DNA of 46,090 nucleotides from Streptomyces sp. Ru73 (lineage in GTDB: Bacteria > Actinomycetota > Actinomycetes > Streptomycetales > Streptomycetaceae), in assembly GCF_002920575.1 (NCBI RefSeq), contig NZ_PQSQ01000065.1:1-46090 (forward strand), read 5' to 3'. Shown here in pieces: positions 7,139-16,109 of this stretch. The notes beneath the pieces were generated by a model, which was given only the letters and a program-made list of their open reading frames with translations, made no database searches and was not told where the DNA came from. A program made the position numbers and the translations under genes. Positions within the stretch are counted from its first letter, which is position 1. Each line of letters opens with the position of its first letter.

Positions 7139-10100
7139 CTCCACCACGATGAGCAGGTCGCCGCCCTCGACCTGGGCGATCGACGAGATGGCGATGCGGC
7201 TGACGGTGCCGCCCGTGGGCGCGGTGATGGCCGCCTCCATCTTCATCGCCTCGATGGTGCCGATCGTGGCGCCCGCCTCGACCCGCTGGCCCTCCTCGAC
7301 GGCGAGGGTGACCACGCCGGCGAACGGCGCGGGCAGGTGGCCGGGGTTGTTCCGGTCGGCCTTCTCGGCGGTCGGCACCTCGCTGGCCACGGCCCGGTCG
7401 CGGACCTGGATGGGCCGCAGCTGGCCGTTGAGGATGCACATCACGGTGCGCATGCCGCGCTCGTCGGCCTCGGAGATCGCCTCCAGGCCGATGAGCAGCT
7501 GGACGCCGGGGGCGAGCCGTACGACGTGCTCCTCGCCGTGGTGCAGCCCGTAGAAGAACAGGTCGCTGGAGAGCGGGGAGGTGTCGCCGTAGCGGTCCCG
7601 GTGGGTGGTGAAGTCCTTCGTCGGGCCGGGGAAGAGCAGCTCGTTGAGGACTTCCTGGCGCTCGGCGGAGGTGCCGGAGAGCCGCTTGCTCTCGGTGGCG
7701 GACAGCTCGGTGATGCCGGGAGCCTCGGCGCGGCCCTCCAGGGCGCGGCTGCGCAGCGGCTCGGGCCAGCCGCCGGCCGGTTCGCCCAGCTCGCCGCGGA
7801 GGAAGCCGATGACGGAACCGGGGATGTCGAAGCGGGCGGGGTCGGCGGCGAACTCCTCGGTGCTGACCCCGGCGCCGACCAGGGCGAGCGCCAGGTCGCC
7901 GACGACCTTGGAGCTGGGGGTGACCTTGACCAGGCGGCCGAGCAGCCGGTCGGCGCCCGCGTACGCCTTCTCGATCTCCTCGAAGCGGTCGCCGAGGCCG
8001 AGCGCGATGGCCTGCTGGCGGAGGTTGGAGAGCTGGCCGCCGGGGATCTCGTGCTCGTAGACCCGGCCGGTGGGCGCGGGCAGGCCGGCCTCGAAGGGCG
8101 CGTAGACCTTGCGCACGGCCTCCCAGTACGGCTCCAGGGCACAGACCGCGCCGAGGTCGATGCCGGTGTCCCGCTCGGTGTGCGCGGCGGCGGCCACGAT
8201 CGCGGAGAGCGCGGGCTGGCTGGTGGTGCCGGCCAGCGCCGCCGAGGCGCCGTCCACCGCGTCGGCGCCGGCCTCCCAGCCGGCGAGGTAGGTGGCGAGC
8301 TGGCCGCCGGGTGTGTCGTGGGTGTGGATGTGGACGGGCAGGTCGAAGTTCTGCCGCAGGGCCGTGACCAGCTTCTTCGCGGCGGGTGCGCGGAGCAGTC
8401 CGGCCATGTCCTTGATGGCGAGGACGTGCGCGCCCGCGTCGACCATCTGTTCGGCGAGCCGGAGGTAGTAGTCGAGGGTGTAGAGCTTCTCGCCGGGGTC
8501 CGTCAGGTCGCCGGTGTAGCTCATGGCGACCTCGGCGACGGCGGTGCCGGTCTCCCGCACGGCGTCGATGGCGGGCCGCATCTGGTCGACGTTGTTGAGC
8601 GCGTCGAAGATCCGGAAGATGTCGATGCCGGTGTCCGCCGCCTCCTGCACGAAGGCGCGGGTGACCTGCTCGGGGTAGGGCGTGTAGCCGACGGTGTTGC
8701 GGCCGCGCAGCAGCATCTGGAGGCAGATGTTGGGGACGGCCTCGCGCAGCGCGGCCAGCCGCTCCCACGGGTCCTCGTACAGGAAGCGCAGCGCCACGTC
8801 GTACGTCGCGCCGCCCCACGCCTCGAGGGACAGCAGCTCCGGGGTCGTGCGGGCCACGTGCCCGGCGACCTCCAGCAGGTCCTTCGTACGGACCCGGGTG
8901 GCCAGCAGCGACTGGTGGGCGTCGCGGAAGGTGGTGTCGGTGACGCCGAGCGCGGGCCGGGCGCGCAGGTCGGCGGCGAAGCCCTCGGGGCCGAGCTGCC
9001 GGAGCCGCTGCCGGGAGCCGTCGGGGATCGGCGCTGAGGTGTCGATCGCGGGCAGCTTCTCGTGCGGCGCGATGCTCACGGGCCGCTCGCCGTGCGGCTT
9101 GTTGACCGTGACGTCGGCCAGGTATTCGAGGATGCGGGTGCCGCGGTCGGCGGAGCCGCGCTGGGTGAGCAGCTCGGGATGCTGCTCGATGAAGGAGGTG
9201 GTGACCTTCCCGGCGCGGAAGTCCGGGGTGTCCAGCACCGCCTGCAGGAACGGGATGTTGGTGGCGACACCGCGGATGCGGAACTCGGTGACGGCGCGGC
9301 GGGCGCGTCCCACGGCGGTCGCGAAGTCCCGGCCCCGGCAGGTCAGCTTGACCAGCATGGAGTCGAAGTGCGCGCCGACCTCGGCGCCCAGGTTGGTGCC
9401 GCCGTCCAGGCGGACGCCCGCGCCGCCCGGGGAGCGGTAGGCGGTGATGCGGCCGGTGTCGGGCCGGAAGCCGTTGGCCGGGTCCTCGGTGGTGATGCGG
9501 CACTGCAGCGCGGAGCCGCGCAGCACGATCTTCTCCTGGCTCAGGCCCAGGTCGGCCAGGGACTCGCCCGCGGCGATGCGCAGCTGGGACTGGACCAGGT
9601 CGACGTCCGTCACCTCCTCGGTGACGGTGTGCTCGACCTGGATGCGCGGGTTCATCTCGATGAAGACGTGCTTGCCGCGGGCGTCGACGAGGAATTCGAC
9701 GGTGCCGGCGCAGGTGTAGCCGATCTGCTTGGCGAAGGCGACCGCGTCGGCGCAGATGCGCTCGCGCAGCTCCGGGTCGAGGTTCGGGGCCGGGGCCAGC
9801 TCGATGACCTTCTGGTGGCGGCGCTGCAGGCTGCAGTCCCGCTCGTAGAGGTGGATCACGTTGCCGTGCTGGTCGGCGAGGATCTGCACCTCGATGTGGC
9901 GCGGGTCGACGACGGCCTGCTCCAGGAAGACGGTCGGGTCGCCGAAGGCCGACTCGGCCTCGCGGGCGGCCGCCTCGACGGCCTCGCGCAGCTGGGTGCG
10001 CTCGGTGACCCGGCGCATGCCGCGCCCGCCGCCGCCGGCCACGGCCTTCACGAAGACCGGGAACTCCATGTCCTCGGCGGCTGCGACCAGCTCGTCGACG

Positions 10101-10519
10101 TCCGAGGACGGTGCGGAGGAGGCGAGGACGGGCAGCCCGGCGGCCTTGGCGGCGGCGATGGCGCGCGCCTTGTTGCCGGTCAGCTCCAGTACCTCGGTGG
10201 AGGGGCCGACGAACGTGATGCCGTGCTCGGCGCAGGCGGCGGCGAGATCGGGGTTCTCGGACAGGAAGCCGTAACCGGGGTAGACGGCGTCGGCGCCGGC
10301 CTGCCGCGCGGCGCGGACGATCTCCTCGACCGACAGGTACGCGCGCACGGGGTGGCCGGCCTCGCCGATCTGGTAGGCCTCGTCCGCCTTGAGGCGGTGA
10401 CCGGAGTTGCGATCCTCGTACGGGAACACCGCGACGGTCTGCGCGCCCAGCTCATAGGCGGCACGGAAGGCGCGGATAGCGATTTCGCCACGGTTGGCGA
10501 CCAAGACCTTCGAGAACAT
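7136..10519 (-). CDS. pyc: Pyruvate carboxylase
   Basis: 1127 residues from the ATG at 10519 (MFSKVLVANRGEIAIRAFRAAYELG), a full-length single-chain enzyme. The order is biotin carboxylase (1 to about 450; ATP-grasp, LQRRHQKVIELAPAPN, FIEMNPRIQVEHTVTEEVT), carboxyltransferase (about 530-830; GVTDTTFRDAHQSLLATRVRT, IKDMAGLL, HIHTHDTPGGQLATY) and a C-terminal biotinyl domain with the biotin lysine K1093 in EAMKMEA. It makes oxaloacetate from pyruvate, HCO3- and ATP, replenishing the TCA cycle. AGGAGA lies upstream of the ATG. The frame is open further up into the rodA antisense region, but homology begins at MFSKVLVANRGE. It stands alone, with a terminator on both sides, and has no metabolic link to the neighbouring cell-wall genes. 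Confidence 0.97.
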   Translation of the reverse strand: MFSKVLVANRGEIAIRAFRAAYELGAQTVAVFPYEDRNSGHRLKADEAYQIGEAGHPVRAYLSVEEIVRAARQAGADAVYPGYGFLSENPDLAAACAEHGITFVGPSTEVLELTGNKARAIAAAKAAGLPVLASSAPSSDVDELVAAAEDMEFPVFVKAVAGGGGRGMRRVTERTQLREAVEAAAREAESAFGDPTVFLEQAVVDPRHIEVQILADQHGNVIHLYERDCSLQRRHQKVIELAPAPNLDPELRERICADAVAFAKQIGYTCAGTVEFLVDARGKHVFIEMNPRIQVEHTVTEEVTDVDLVQSQLRIAAGESLADLGLSQEKIVLRGSALQCRITTEDPANGFRPDTGRITAYRSPGGAGVRLDGGTNLGAEVGAHFDSMLVKLTCRGRDFATAVGRARRAVTEFRIRGVATNIPFLQAVLDTPDFRAGKVTTSFIEQHPELLTQRGSADRGTRILEYLADVTVNKPHGERPVSIAPHEKLPAIDTSAPIPDGSRQRLRQLGPEGFAADLRARPALGVTDTTFRDAHQSLLATRVRTKDLLEVAGHVARTTPELLSLEAWGGATYDVALRFLYEDPWERLAALREAVPNICLQMLLRGRNTVGYTPYPEQVTRAFVQEAADTGIDIFRIFDALNNVDQMRPAIDAVRETGTAVAEVAMSYTGDLTDPGEKLYTLDYYLRLAEQMVDAGAHVLAIKDMAGLLRAPAAKKLVTALRQNFDLPVHIHTHDTPGGQLATYLAGWEAGADAVDGASAALAGTTSQPALSAIVAAAAHTERDTGIDLGAVCALEPYWEAVRKVYAPFEAGLPAPTGRVYEHEIPGGQLSNLRQQAIALGLGDRFEEIEKAYAGADRLLGRLVKVTPSSKVVGDLALALVGAGVSTEEFAADPARFDIPGSVIGFLRGELGEPAGGWPEPLRSRALEGRAEAPGITELSATESKRLSGTSAERQEVLNELLFPGPTKDFTTHRDRYGDTSPLSSDLFFYGLHHGEEHVVRLAPGVQLLIGLEAISEADERGMRTVMCILNGQLRPIQVRDRAVASEVPTAEKADRNNPGHLPAPFAGVVTLAVEEGQRVEAGATIGTIEAMKMEAAITAPTGGTVSRIAISSIAQVEGGDLLIVVE

Positions 10520-10575
10520 GGGAGCTGGCTTCTCCTGACGGGGCGGCACGGTGGGGGCGCCGGCGTACGGATACG

Positions 10576-10627
10576 ACTCTGTCTCGCAATACGGACTGCT
10601 GTCTCGCTCAAGCTGTTCCGCGACAGC
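10576..10627 (-). promoter_or_regulatory. Direct and inverted repeats in the pyc upstream region
   Basis: The 9-mer CTGTCTCGC occurs at 10579-10587 and 10599-10607, 20 bp apart (about two helical turns), each preceded by a similar ACT. Next to it, 10612-10627 holds an inverted repeat with GCTGT and ACAGC arms. These lie 60-110 bp upstream of the pyc start and are candidate regulator binding sites. No known regulator consensus was matched. Confidence 0.35.
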
Positions 10628-10710
10628 ATGCCGCCCGCGCGGCGCGACCGCCACGTAAGAGGCGTCACAGAACGTGTCCGCGTGAAGTGGGTACGTGTAC
10701 CGGAACGCCT

Positions 10711-10742
10711 GTGGTCCGGCACCCCTGGAGGTACCGGACCAC
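10711..10742 (-). terminator. Hairpin downstream of rodA
   Basis: The arms GTGGTCCGG (10711-10719) and CCGGACCAC (10734-10742) are perfectly complementary, with further short pairing inside. It begins 19 bp after the rodA stop and fits the end of the mre-PBP2-rodA transcript. Confidence 0.65.
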
Positions 10743-10761
10743 GGCGGCGGCTGACGTCGGG

Positions 10762-11958
10762 TCAGGCGGAGACGGGCCGCTGCACTCTGATCGACTGCAG
10801 CAGTCCGATGGCGATCCATACGGCGAACATCGAGGTGCCGCCGTAGGAGACGAAGGGCAGCGGCAGGCCGGTGACCGGCATGATGCCCAGGGTCATGCCG
10901 ATGTTCTCGAAGGACTGGAACGCGAACCAGGCGATGATGCCGGCCGCGACGATGGTGCTGTACAGCTCGGCGGACTCCCGGGCGATCCGGCAGGCCCGCC
11001 AGAGCACCACGCCCAGCAGGAGGATGATCAGGCCGGCGCCGAGGAAGCCCAGCTCCTCGCCGGCCACCGTGAAGATGAAGTCCGTCTGCTGCTCGGGGAC
11101 GAACTGTCCGGTGGTCTGGCTGCCGTGGAACAGCCCGGCGCCGAAGAGGCCGCCGGAGCCGATCGCGATGCGCGCCTGGTTGGTGTTGTAGCCGACGCCC
11201 GCCGGGTCCAGGCTCGGGTTGGCGAAGGCGGCGAACCGGGCGATCTGGTAGTCGTCGAGCAGATGCAGCTGCCAGACGGCCAGACAGCCCACGACGCCCA
11301 GGGTCAGCAGGCCGATGATCCACCGGTTGGAGGCCCCGGAGGAGAGCAGCACGGCCAGCACGATCGTGCCGAGCACCATCACCGAGCCGAGGTCCGGCAT
11401 CAGCATGATGACCGCGATCGGGATCAGGGCGATGCCCAGCGCCTGCAGGACGGCGCGGTGCCCGGGATGTTCCCGGTCCCCGGCGTCGACCCGCGCCGCC
11501 AGCACCATCGCCATGCCCAGCGTGATGGTGATCTTGGCGAACTCGGCGGGCTGCAGGGAGAGCCCGCCGGGGATGGCCAGCCAGGACCGCGAGCCGTTGA
11601 TGGTCGCGCCGAGCGGGGTGAGCACCAGCGCGGACAGCAGCAGCGAGATGCCGTACAGGATGGGTACGGCGCCGCGCAGCGTGCGGTGGCCGAGCCAGAC
11701 CGTGCCGGCCGCGAGGGCCAGGCCGATGCCGGTGTTGAGCAGGTGCTTGAGGACGTAGGAGTACTGGTCGCCGTGGTTCAGCTCGATGCGGTTGCGGGTG
11801 GCCGAGAAGACCAGCACCGCGCCGATGAGCGAGAGGGCCAGGCAGGAGAAGAGGAGTATCCAGTCCAGCCGCCAGACGACGGAGTCCCGGGCGGTGAGCT
11901 TGCTCCAGACGCCGCGGTCCGGTGCGTAGCGCCGGATGGCGTAGCTGCTGCTGGTCAC
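10762..11958 (-). CDS. rodA: RodA/FtsW/SpoVE-type SEDS glycosyltransferase
   Basis: 398 residues from a GTG at 11958 whose GTGA overlaps the PBP2 stop by 4 bp, which implies translational coupling. About ten membrane helices are visible. Signature segments are NGSRSWLAIPGGLSLQPAEFAKI, MLMPDLGSVMV, FVPEQQTDFIFTVAGEELGFLG and the C-terminal LPFVSYGGTSMFAVW. SEDS proteins polymerise lipid II into glycan strands together with a class B PBP; the partner here is the PBP2 encoded directly upstream. In streptomycetes the homologue (also called sfr) belongs to the Mre-directed spore-wall synthesis machine. It is the last gene of the cluster and is followed by a hairpin. Confidence 0.95.
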   Translation of the reverse strand: MTSSSYAIRRYAPDRGVWSKLTARDSVVWRLDWILLFSCLALSLIGAVLVFSATRNRIELNHGDQYSYVLKHLLNTGIGLALAAGTVWLGHRTLRGAVPILYGISLLLSALVLTPLGATINGSRSWLAIPGGLSLQPAEFAKITITLGMAMVLAARVDAGDREHPGHRAVLQALGIALIPIAVIMLMPDLGSVMVLGTIVLAVLLSSGASNRWIIGLLTLGVVGCLAVWQLHLLDDYQIARFAAFANPSLDPAGVGYNTNQARIAIGSGGLFGAGLFHGSQTTGQFVPEQQTDFIFTVAGEELGFLGAGLIILLLGVVLWRACRIARESAELYSTIVAAGIIAWFAFQSFENIGMTLGIMPVTGLPLPFVSYGGTSMFAVWIAIGLLQSIRVQRPVSA

Positions 11959-14096
11959 TGGACCGCCTCCGCCGGCTTCTTCTCGTCGTTGACGATGGGC
12001 TTGGTCAGCTTCCCGGCCTCGATGTTGCCCTGCCGGTCGACCTTGGGCAGGTCGGCCTGCGGCTTCGGCAGCAGCGCCTTGTCCTTGTGGATCTTGCCCT
12101 TGGCGTCCACGCCGTACAGCGCGTCGTAGATCTTGCGCACCGCCGGACCGGAGGCACCGGAACCGGTACCACCCTGGGAGATCGTCATGACGATCGTGAA
12201 GTCCTTGGTGTACGTGGCGAACCACGACGTGGTCTGCTTGCCGTAGACCTCGGCGGTACCCGTCTTGGCGTGCATCGGGATCTGCTTCTGCGGCCAGTTC
12301 TGGAACCGCCAGGCGGCGGTGCCGCGGGTGGCCACGCCCGCCAGCGCCTTGTCGATCTGCTGCAGCGTCTTGGGCGTGTCGGGCAGCTTGCCGTGCGCGT
12401 GCGGCTCGATGTCCCGGACCTTCTTCCCGTCGGGGCTGATGATCGCCTTGCCGATGGTCGGGTCGTACAGCGTGCCGCCGTTGGCGATCGCCGCGTAGAT
12501 CGTGGCCATCTGGATCGGCGTCACCAGGGTGTCACCCTGGCCGATCGAGTAGTTGACCGAGTCACCGGCGCGCATCTTCATGCCTTCGAGACAGCTCTCG
12601 TAGGCGATCCGCTCGGTATAGCTGCCGCCCTTCTTGCCGTTCTTGCACCAGTTGTCCTTGTTGGCCTTCCAGAAGTCCTTCTTCCACTGGCGGTCCGGAA
12701 CCCGGCCCTTGACCTCGTTCGGCAGGTCGATGCCGGTCTCCTTGCCCAGGCCGAACTGGTGGGCGGTCTTGTAGAACCAGTCGGCCGGGTCCTTCTTCGG
12801 CTTGTTGCCGCCGTCCTTGACCCACTGCTTGTAGGCCAGGTCGTAGAAGACGGTGTCGCAGGAGACCTCCAGCGCCCGGCCGAGTGTGATCGCGCCGTGG
12901 CTCTCGGACTCGAAGTTCTTGAAGACCTGCCCGCCGACGTTGTACGAGCTGGAGCAGTTGTACCGGCCGTTGAAGGGGTAGCCGGCGTTGACCGCCGCCG
13001 AGGACGAGATCACCTTGAAGATCGAGCCGGGGGCCGCCTGGCCCTGGATCGCCCGGTTCAGCAGCGGGTAGTTCGACTTCTTGCCCGTGAGCTTGGCGTA
13101 GTCCTTCGCCGAGATGCCGCCCACCCAGGAGTTCGGGTCGTAGTCCGGCTGGGAGGCCATCGAGACGACCCGGCCGGTCTTGTTCTCCATGACGACCACG
13201 GCGCCCGCGTCGGCCTTGTAGTTCGTGCCGGTGTTGCGGTCGTGCTGCTTGCGCGCCTCGACCATCGCCTGGTGCAGTTCCTTCTCGGCGACGGCCTGCA
13301 CGCGTGCGTCTATCGACGTGACGACGTTGTCCCCGGGCCGGGCCGGATCGCTCTTGCCCTTGCCCATCACCCGGCCGAGGTTGTCGACCTGGTAGCGGGT
13401 GACGCCGGCCTTGCCGCGCAGCGCGCTGTCGTACGTGCGCTCCAGGCCCGAGCGGCCGACCATGTCCGAGCGCAGGAACGGCGAGTTGGTGTGCTCGGCC
13501 TTCTTGATCTCCTCGTCGGTGACCGGCGAGAGGTAGCCGAGCACCTGCGAGGTCTGCGCCTTCGCGGGGGCCGGGTAGCGGCGGACGGCGGTGGGCTCGG
13601 CGGAGATGCCGGGGAAGTCCTCGGAGCTCTCCCGGATCTTCAGGGCCTGCTGGGTGGTGGCCTCGTCCGTGATCGGGATGGGCTGGAAGGGCGAGCCGTT
13701 CCAGCAGGGCTGCGGCGTCTTGGCGTCGCACAGCCGGACCTTGTTCTTCACGTCGGTGTACGACATGCCCAGCACGTGCGCCAGCCGGGTGAGCACGGCC
13801 TTGCCCTCGTCGTCCATCTTCATCAGCGCGGTGCGGCTGGCGGAGACGACGAGGCGGGTCTCGTTGTCGGCGAGCGGGACGCCGCGGGCGTCGAGGATCG
13901 AGCCGCGCACGGCCGGGTCGACGACCTGCTGGACGTGGTTGCCGCTGGCCTCGGCGGCGTACTCGTCACCGTTGCGGATCTGCAGGTACCAGAGCCGGCC
14001 GCCGAGGGTGAGCAGCAGCGAGACGACCAGTATCTGGATGGTGACCAGGCGGACGGTGACCCGGGAGGTCTTGCCGGTCTCAGGAATATTGCTCAC
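11955..14096 (-). CDS. mrdA: Penicillin-binding protein 2 (class B transpeptidase)
   Basis: 713 residues from the GTG at 14096 (VSNIPETGKTSRVTVRLVTIQ). This start is chosen for its strong AAGGAGG (14108-14114). A GTG at 14189 that overlaps the mreD stop (GTGA) would add 31 residues and is the alternative. One N-terminal membrane anchor (about 15-37) is followed by a PBP dimerisation domain (PAVRGSILDARGVPLADN) and a transpeptidase domain with S358xxK361 (APGSIFK), S412-C-D414 in place of SxN, and KTG in MHAKTGTAEVYG. SxD is usual in PBP2/elongasome enzymes. It cross-links peptidoglycan with RodA as partner, and its gene is coupled to mreD upstream and rodA downstream. Confidence 0.95.
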   Translation of the reverse strand: MSNIPETGKTSRVTVRLVTIQILVVSLLLTLGGRLWYLQIRNGDEYAAEASGNHVQQVVDPAVRGSILDARGVPLADNETRLVVSASRTALMKMDDEGKAVLTRLAHVLGMSYTDVKNKVRLCDAKTPQPCWNGSPFQPIPITDEATTQQALKIRESSEDFPGISAEPTAVRRYPAPAKAQTSQVLGYLSPVTDEEIKKAEHTNSPFLRSDMVGRSGLERTYDSALRGKAGVTRYQVDNLGRVMGKGKSDPARPGDNVVTSIDARVQAVAEKELHQAMVEARKQHDRNTGTNYKADAGAVVVMENKTGRVVSMASQPDYDPNSWVGGISAKDYAKLTGKKSNYPLLNRAIQGQAAPGSIFKVISSSAAVNAGYPFNGRYNCSSSYNVGGQVFKNFESESHGAITLGRALEVSCDTVFYDLAYKQWVKDGGNKPKKDPADWFYKTAHQFGLGKETGIDLPNEVKGRVPDRQWKKDFWKANKDNWCKNGKKGGSYTERIAYESCLEGMKMRAGDSVNYSIGQGDTLVTPIQMATIYAAIANGGTLYDPTIGKAIISPDGKKVRDIEPHAHGKLPDTPKTLQQIDKALAGVATRGTAAWRFQNWPQKQIPMHAKTGTAEVYGKQTTSWFATYTKDFTIVMTISQGGTGSGASGPAVRKIYDALYGVDAKGKIHKDKALLPKPQADLPKVDRQGNIEAGKLTKPIVNDEKKPAEAVQ

Positions 14097-14107
14097 GGCG
14101 CGCAGCG

Positions 14108-14114
14108 CCTCCTT
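14108..14114 (-). promoter_or_regulatory. Ribosome binding site that decides the PBP2 start
   Basis: On the minus strand this reads AAGGAGG, a full Shine-Dalgarno sequence, 11 nt before the GTG at 14096. It is much stronger than the purine run before the upstream GTG at 14189. Confidence 0.7.
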
Positions 14115-14185
14115 GAGGGGCGGTGGTCGGGCGACGGGTGGGCGCTCACGGCGCGGCCCCCTCCCCGCCCGGCACGGTGCGGTGC

Positions 14186-14902
14186 TCACAGGCGCTTTCC
14201 CCCCTTGATCCGTACGGCCTTCAGGCTCTTGGACTTGCCGCCGAGCAGGCCGCCGCGCTGGCTGCCGATGCGCGGCGTGCGGCCGCCCCGCCCGGGACGG
14301 CTCATGCGCAGCCCGCTGCCGGTGGAGAGCCAGCCGTACGCGGCCTCGCCGGTCACCATGCCGGACTGGGTGCCGCCGGAACTCTCCCCGGCCAGCGGGT
14401 CCTTCTCCGAGCGGCGGGCCAGCGCCATCACCAGCGGGACGCTGAACGGCGCGAGCACGAGGTCGTAGACGGTGGCGGTGAACAGCAGCAGCGGGATGCC
14501 GACGGTGTTGCCCGCGTTGTCCCCGGCCAGCGAGCCGACCCCGGCGTACAGCAGGGTCGAGCCGATGGCCGCGCAGACCACCACGATCAGCGGCATCGAG
14601 GCGGACCGGTGCTGGCTCTTGTCGGGCTTGGTCAGCCCGGCGACGTAGCCGATGACGCACAGCACGAGGGCGTAGCGGCCGATCGCGTGGTCGGAAGGGG
14701 GCGCCAGGTCGGCGAGGAGCCCGGCGCCGAAGCCGATGAAGGCCCCGGCGACGTGCCCGTAGACCATGGCCAGACCGAGGACGACCAGCAGGACCAGGTC
14801 CGGTACGGCACCGGGGAGGTGGAGCCGGGCGAGCACACCCACCTGGACGACGAGGGCCACGGCCACGAGGACGGTGGAGAGGAGGATCCGGTTGATGCGC
14901 AT
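14186..14902 (-). CDS. mreD: Rod shape-determining protein MreD
   Basis: 238 residues: MRINRILLSTVLVAVALVVQVGVLARLHLPGAVPDLVLLVVLGLAMVYGHVAGAFIGFGAGLLADLAPP, with five or six membrane helices and the MreD signature FGAGLLADLAPP. It is longer than typical MreD (about 160-170 residues), because a basic cytoplasmic tail of roughly 70 residues follows the last helix (LALARRSEKDPLAG... to GGKRL). MreD links MreC to the cytoplasmic cell-wall machinery. It starts 5 bp after mreC, and its TGA overlaps a GTG (the alternative PBP2 start). Confidence 0.93.
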   Translation of the reverse strand: MRINRILLSTVLVAVALVVQVGVLARLHLPGAVPDLVLLVVLGLAMVYGHVAGAFIGFGAGLLADLAPPSDHAIGRYALVLCVIGYVAGLTKPDKSQHRSASMPLIVVVCAAIGSTLLYAGVGSLAGDNAGNTVGIPLLLFTATVYDLVLAPFSVPLVMALARRSEKDPLAGESSGGTQSGMVTGEAAYGWLSTGSGLRMSRPGRGGRTPRIGSQRGGLLGGKSKSLKAVRIKGGKRL

Positions 14903-14907
14903 CGGGC

Positions 14908-15846
14908 TCAGCTCCTGGGGGCGCCGCTCGAGGAAGGCTTGGGCTTCGCGGTCACGGTGACCGTCGGGGTGGGCTTGGGCTTGGCGGGCTTGGGCGGCAG
15001 GACCGTGTCCCGGGGGTTCTCGCGCGGCGGCTGGACGACGATGCCGACGACGTCCAGCCGGGAGAAGCCGGCGAACGGCTTGACCTGGACGGTGCGGGTG
15101 AGGTCGCCGTTGGCGCTGCCGACGTGGGTGATGGTGCCGACCGGCACGCCGGGCACGAAGGGCTTGCCCTCGCTGGAGCCGAAGGTGACCATCCGGTCGC
15201 CCTTCTTCACGTTCGCCTTGCCGTTCAGGAGCTGGACGCGCAGCGGACCGCCGCCCTGCCCGTTGGCGAAGCCGATCTCGTTGGTCTTCTCCATGCGGGT
15301 GCCGACGGTGAAGTCCGGGTCGATGGCGAGCAGGACCGTGGCGGTGTTCGGGCCGACGGTGGTGACCCGGCCGACGAGCCCGTCACCGTTCAGCACGGTC
15401 ATGTCGCGGGCGATGCCGTCCTTGGAGCCGGCGTCGACGGTGACGGTCCAGGAGAAGCCCTGGGCCGCTCCTATGGCGATGACCTGGGCGCCCTTGATGC
15501 CGTACTGGCCGGCGCCGGCGGTCTTGAGCATCTTGTCCAGCTCGGCGGCGCGCACCCGGTCCCGGTCGGAGGAGCCGAGCTTGGACTTCAGGGCGGCGTT
15601 CTCACGCTCCAGCTCGGCGATGCGGCTGTGCCGGCCGTCGGAATCGCGTACCGCGTCGACGGCGTTGCCGACCGGGTCCACGACCGAGGCGACACCGGTC
15701 TCGACCGGCCCGAAGGCGGAGGCCGCGACCTGCCGGGCACCCTGCAGCGGGGACTGCTCGCCGCCGCGGATGTCCACCGTGATCAGTGCGAACGCGATCG
15801 CGACCAGCAGCACCAGCAGGAGCCGGCTCTCTCGTGTGTCCCTCAC
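14908..15846 (-). CDS. mreC: Rod shape-determining protein MreC
   Basis: 312 residues. A short cytoplasmic head (MRDTRESR) and one membrane helix (LLLVLLVAIAFALITVDI) are followed by a coiled-coil region (SRIAELERENAALKSKLGSSDRDRVRAAELDKML). Two extracellular beta-barrel domains come next (AQVIAIGAAQGFSWTVTVDAGSKDGIARDMTVLNGDGLVGRVT; FVPGVPVGTITHVGS). The tail is Pro/Lys/Thr-rich (PKPAKPKPTPTVTVTAKPKPSSS) and extracellular. MreC scaffolds PBP2-RodA outside the membrane. It is the first gene of the mreC-mreD-PBP2-rodA run; a hairpin separates it from mreB. Confidence 0.95.
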   Translation of the reverse strand: MRDTRESRLLLVLLVAIAFALITVDIRGGEQSPLQGARQVAASAFGPVETGVASVVDPVGNAVDAVRDSDGRHSRIAELERENAALKSKLGSSDRDRVRAAELDKMLKTAGAGQYGIKGAQVIAIGAAQGFSWTVTVDAGSKDGIARDMTVLNGDGLVGRVTTVGPNTATVLLAIDPDFTVGTRMEKTNEIGFANGQGGGPLRVQLLNGKANVKKGDRMVTFGSSEGKPFVPGVPVGTITHVGSANGDLTRTVQVKPFAGFSRLDVVGIVVQPPRENPRDTVLPPKPAKPKPTPTVTVTAKPKPSSSGAPRS

Positions 15847-16056
15847 GTGCGGCGGCCGTGTCCTTCCTCGTAGGACCGGCCGGCTGCGGGCCCGCGCCGG
15901 TCTCGCTGGGGATCTGGGTTGTGCCTTGCTTGAGTTGTGCGCGGACCGCCGGGTGGGAGCGGTCCCGAGGGGTGGGGGTCCGTACTGCCGGTACTGCTGC
16001 GGCAGTGGGAGACGGGGGCGGGAGGTGGTACCGGAGTGTGTGCTGTCTGTATATCA

Positions 16057-16100
16057 GCGATCTGCCGTACGGGCTGGCAGGCGGCCGTACGGCAGATCGC
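16057..16100 (-). terminator. Hairpin between mreB and mreC
   Basis: A perfect 16-bp inverted repeat (16057-16072 and 16085-16100) with a 12-nt loop lies 10 bp after the mreB stop. It is well placed to stop or attenuate mreB transcription before mreC, so that MreB is made in excess over the membrane proteins. Confidence 0.8.
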
Positions 16101-16109
16101 CGACTGCTG

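Noticed and set aside
10520..11323. Upstream in-frame extension of pyruvate carboxylase into the rodA region
   Set aside because: Homology and the ribosome binding site mark the start at 10519; the extension is an antisense-like reading of a real gene and crosses a terminator.
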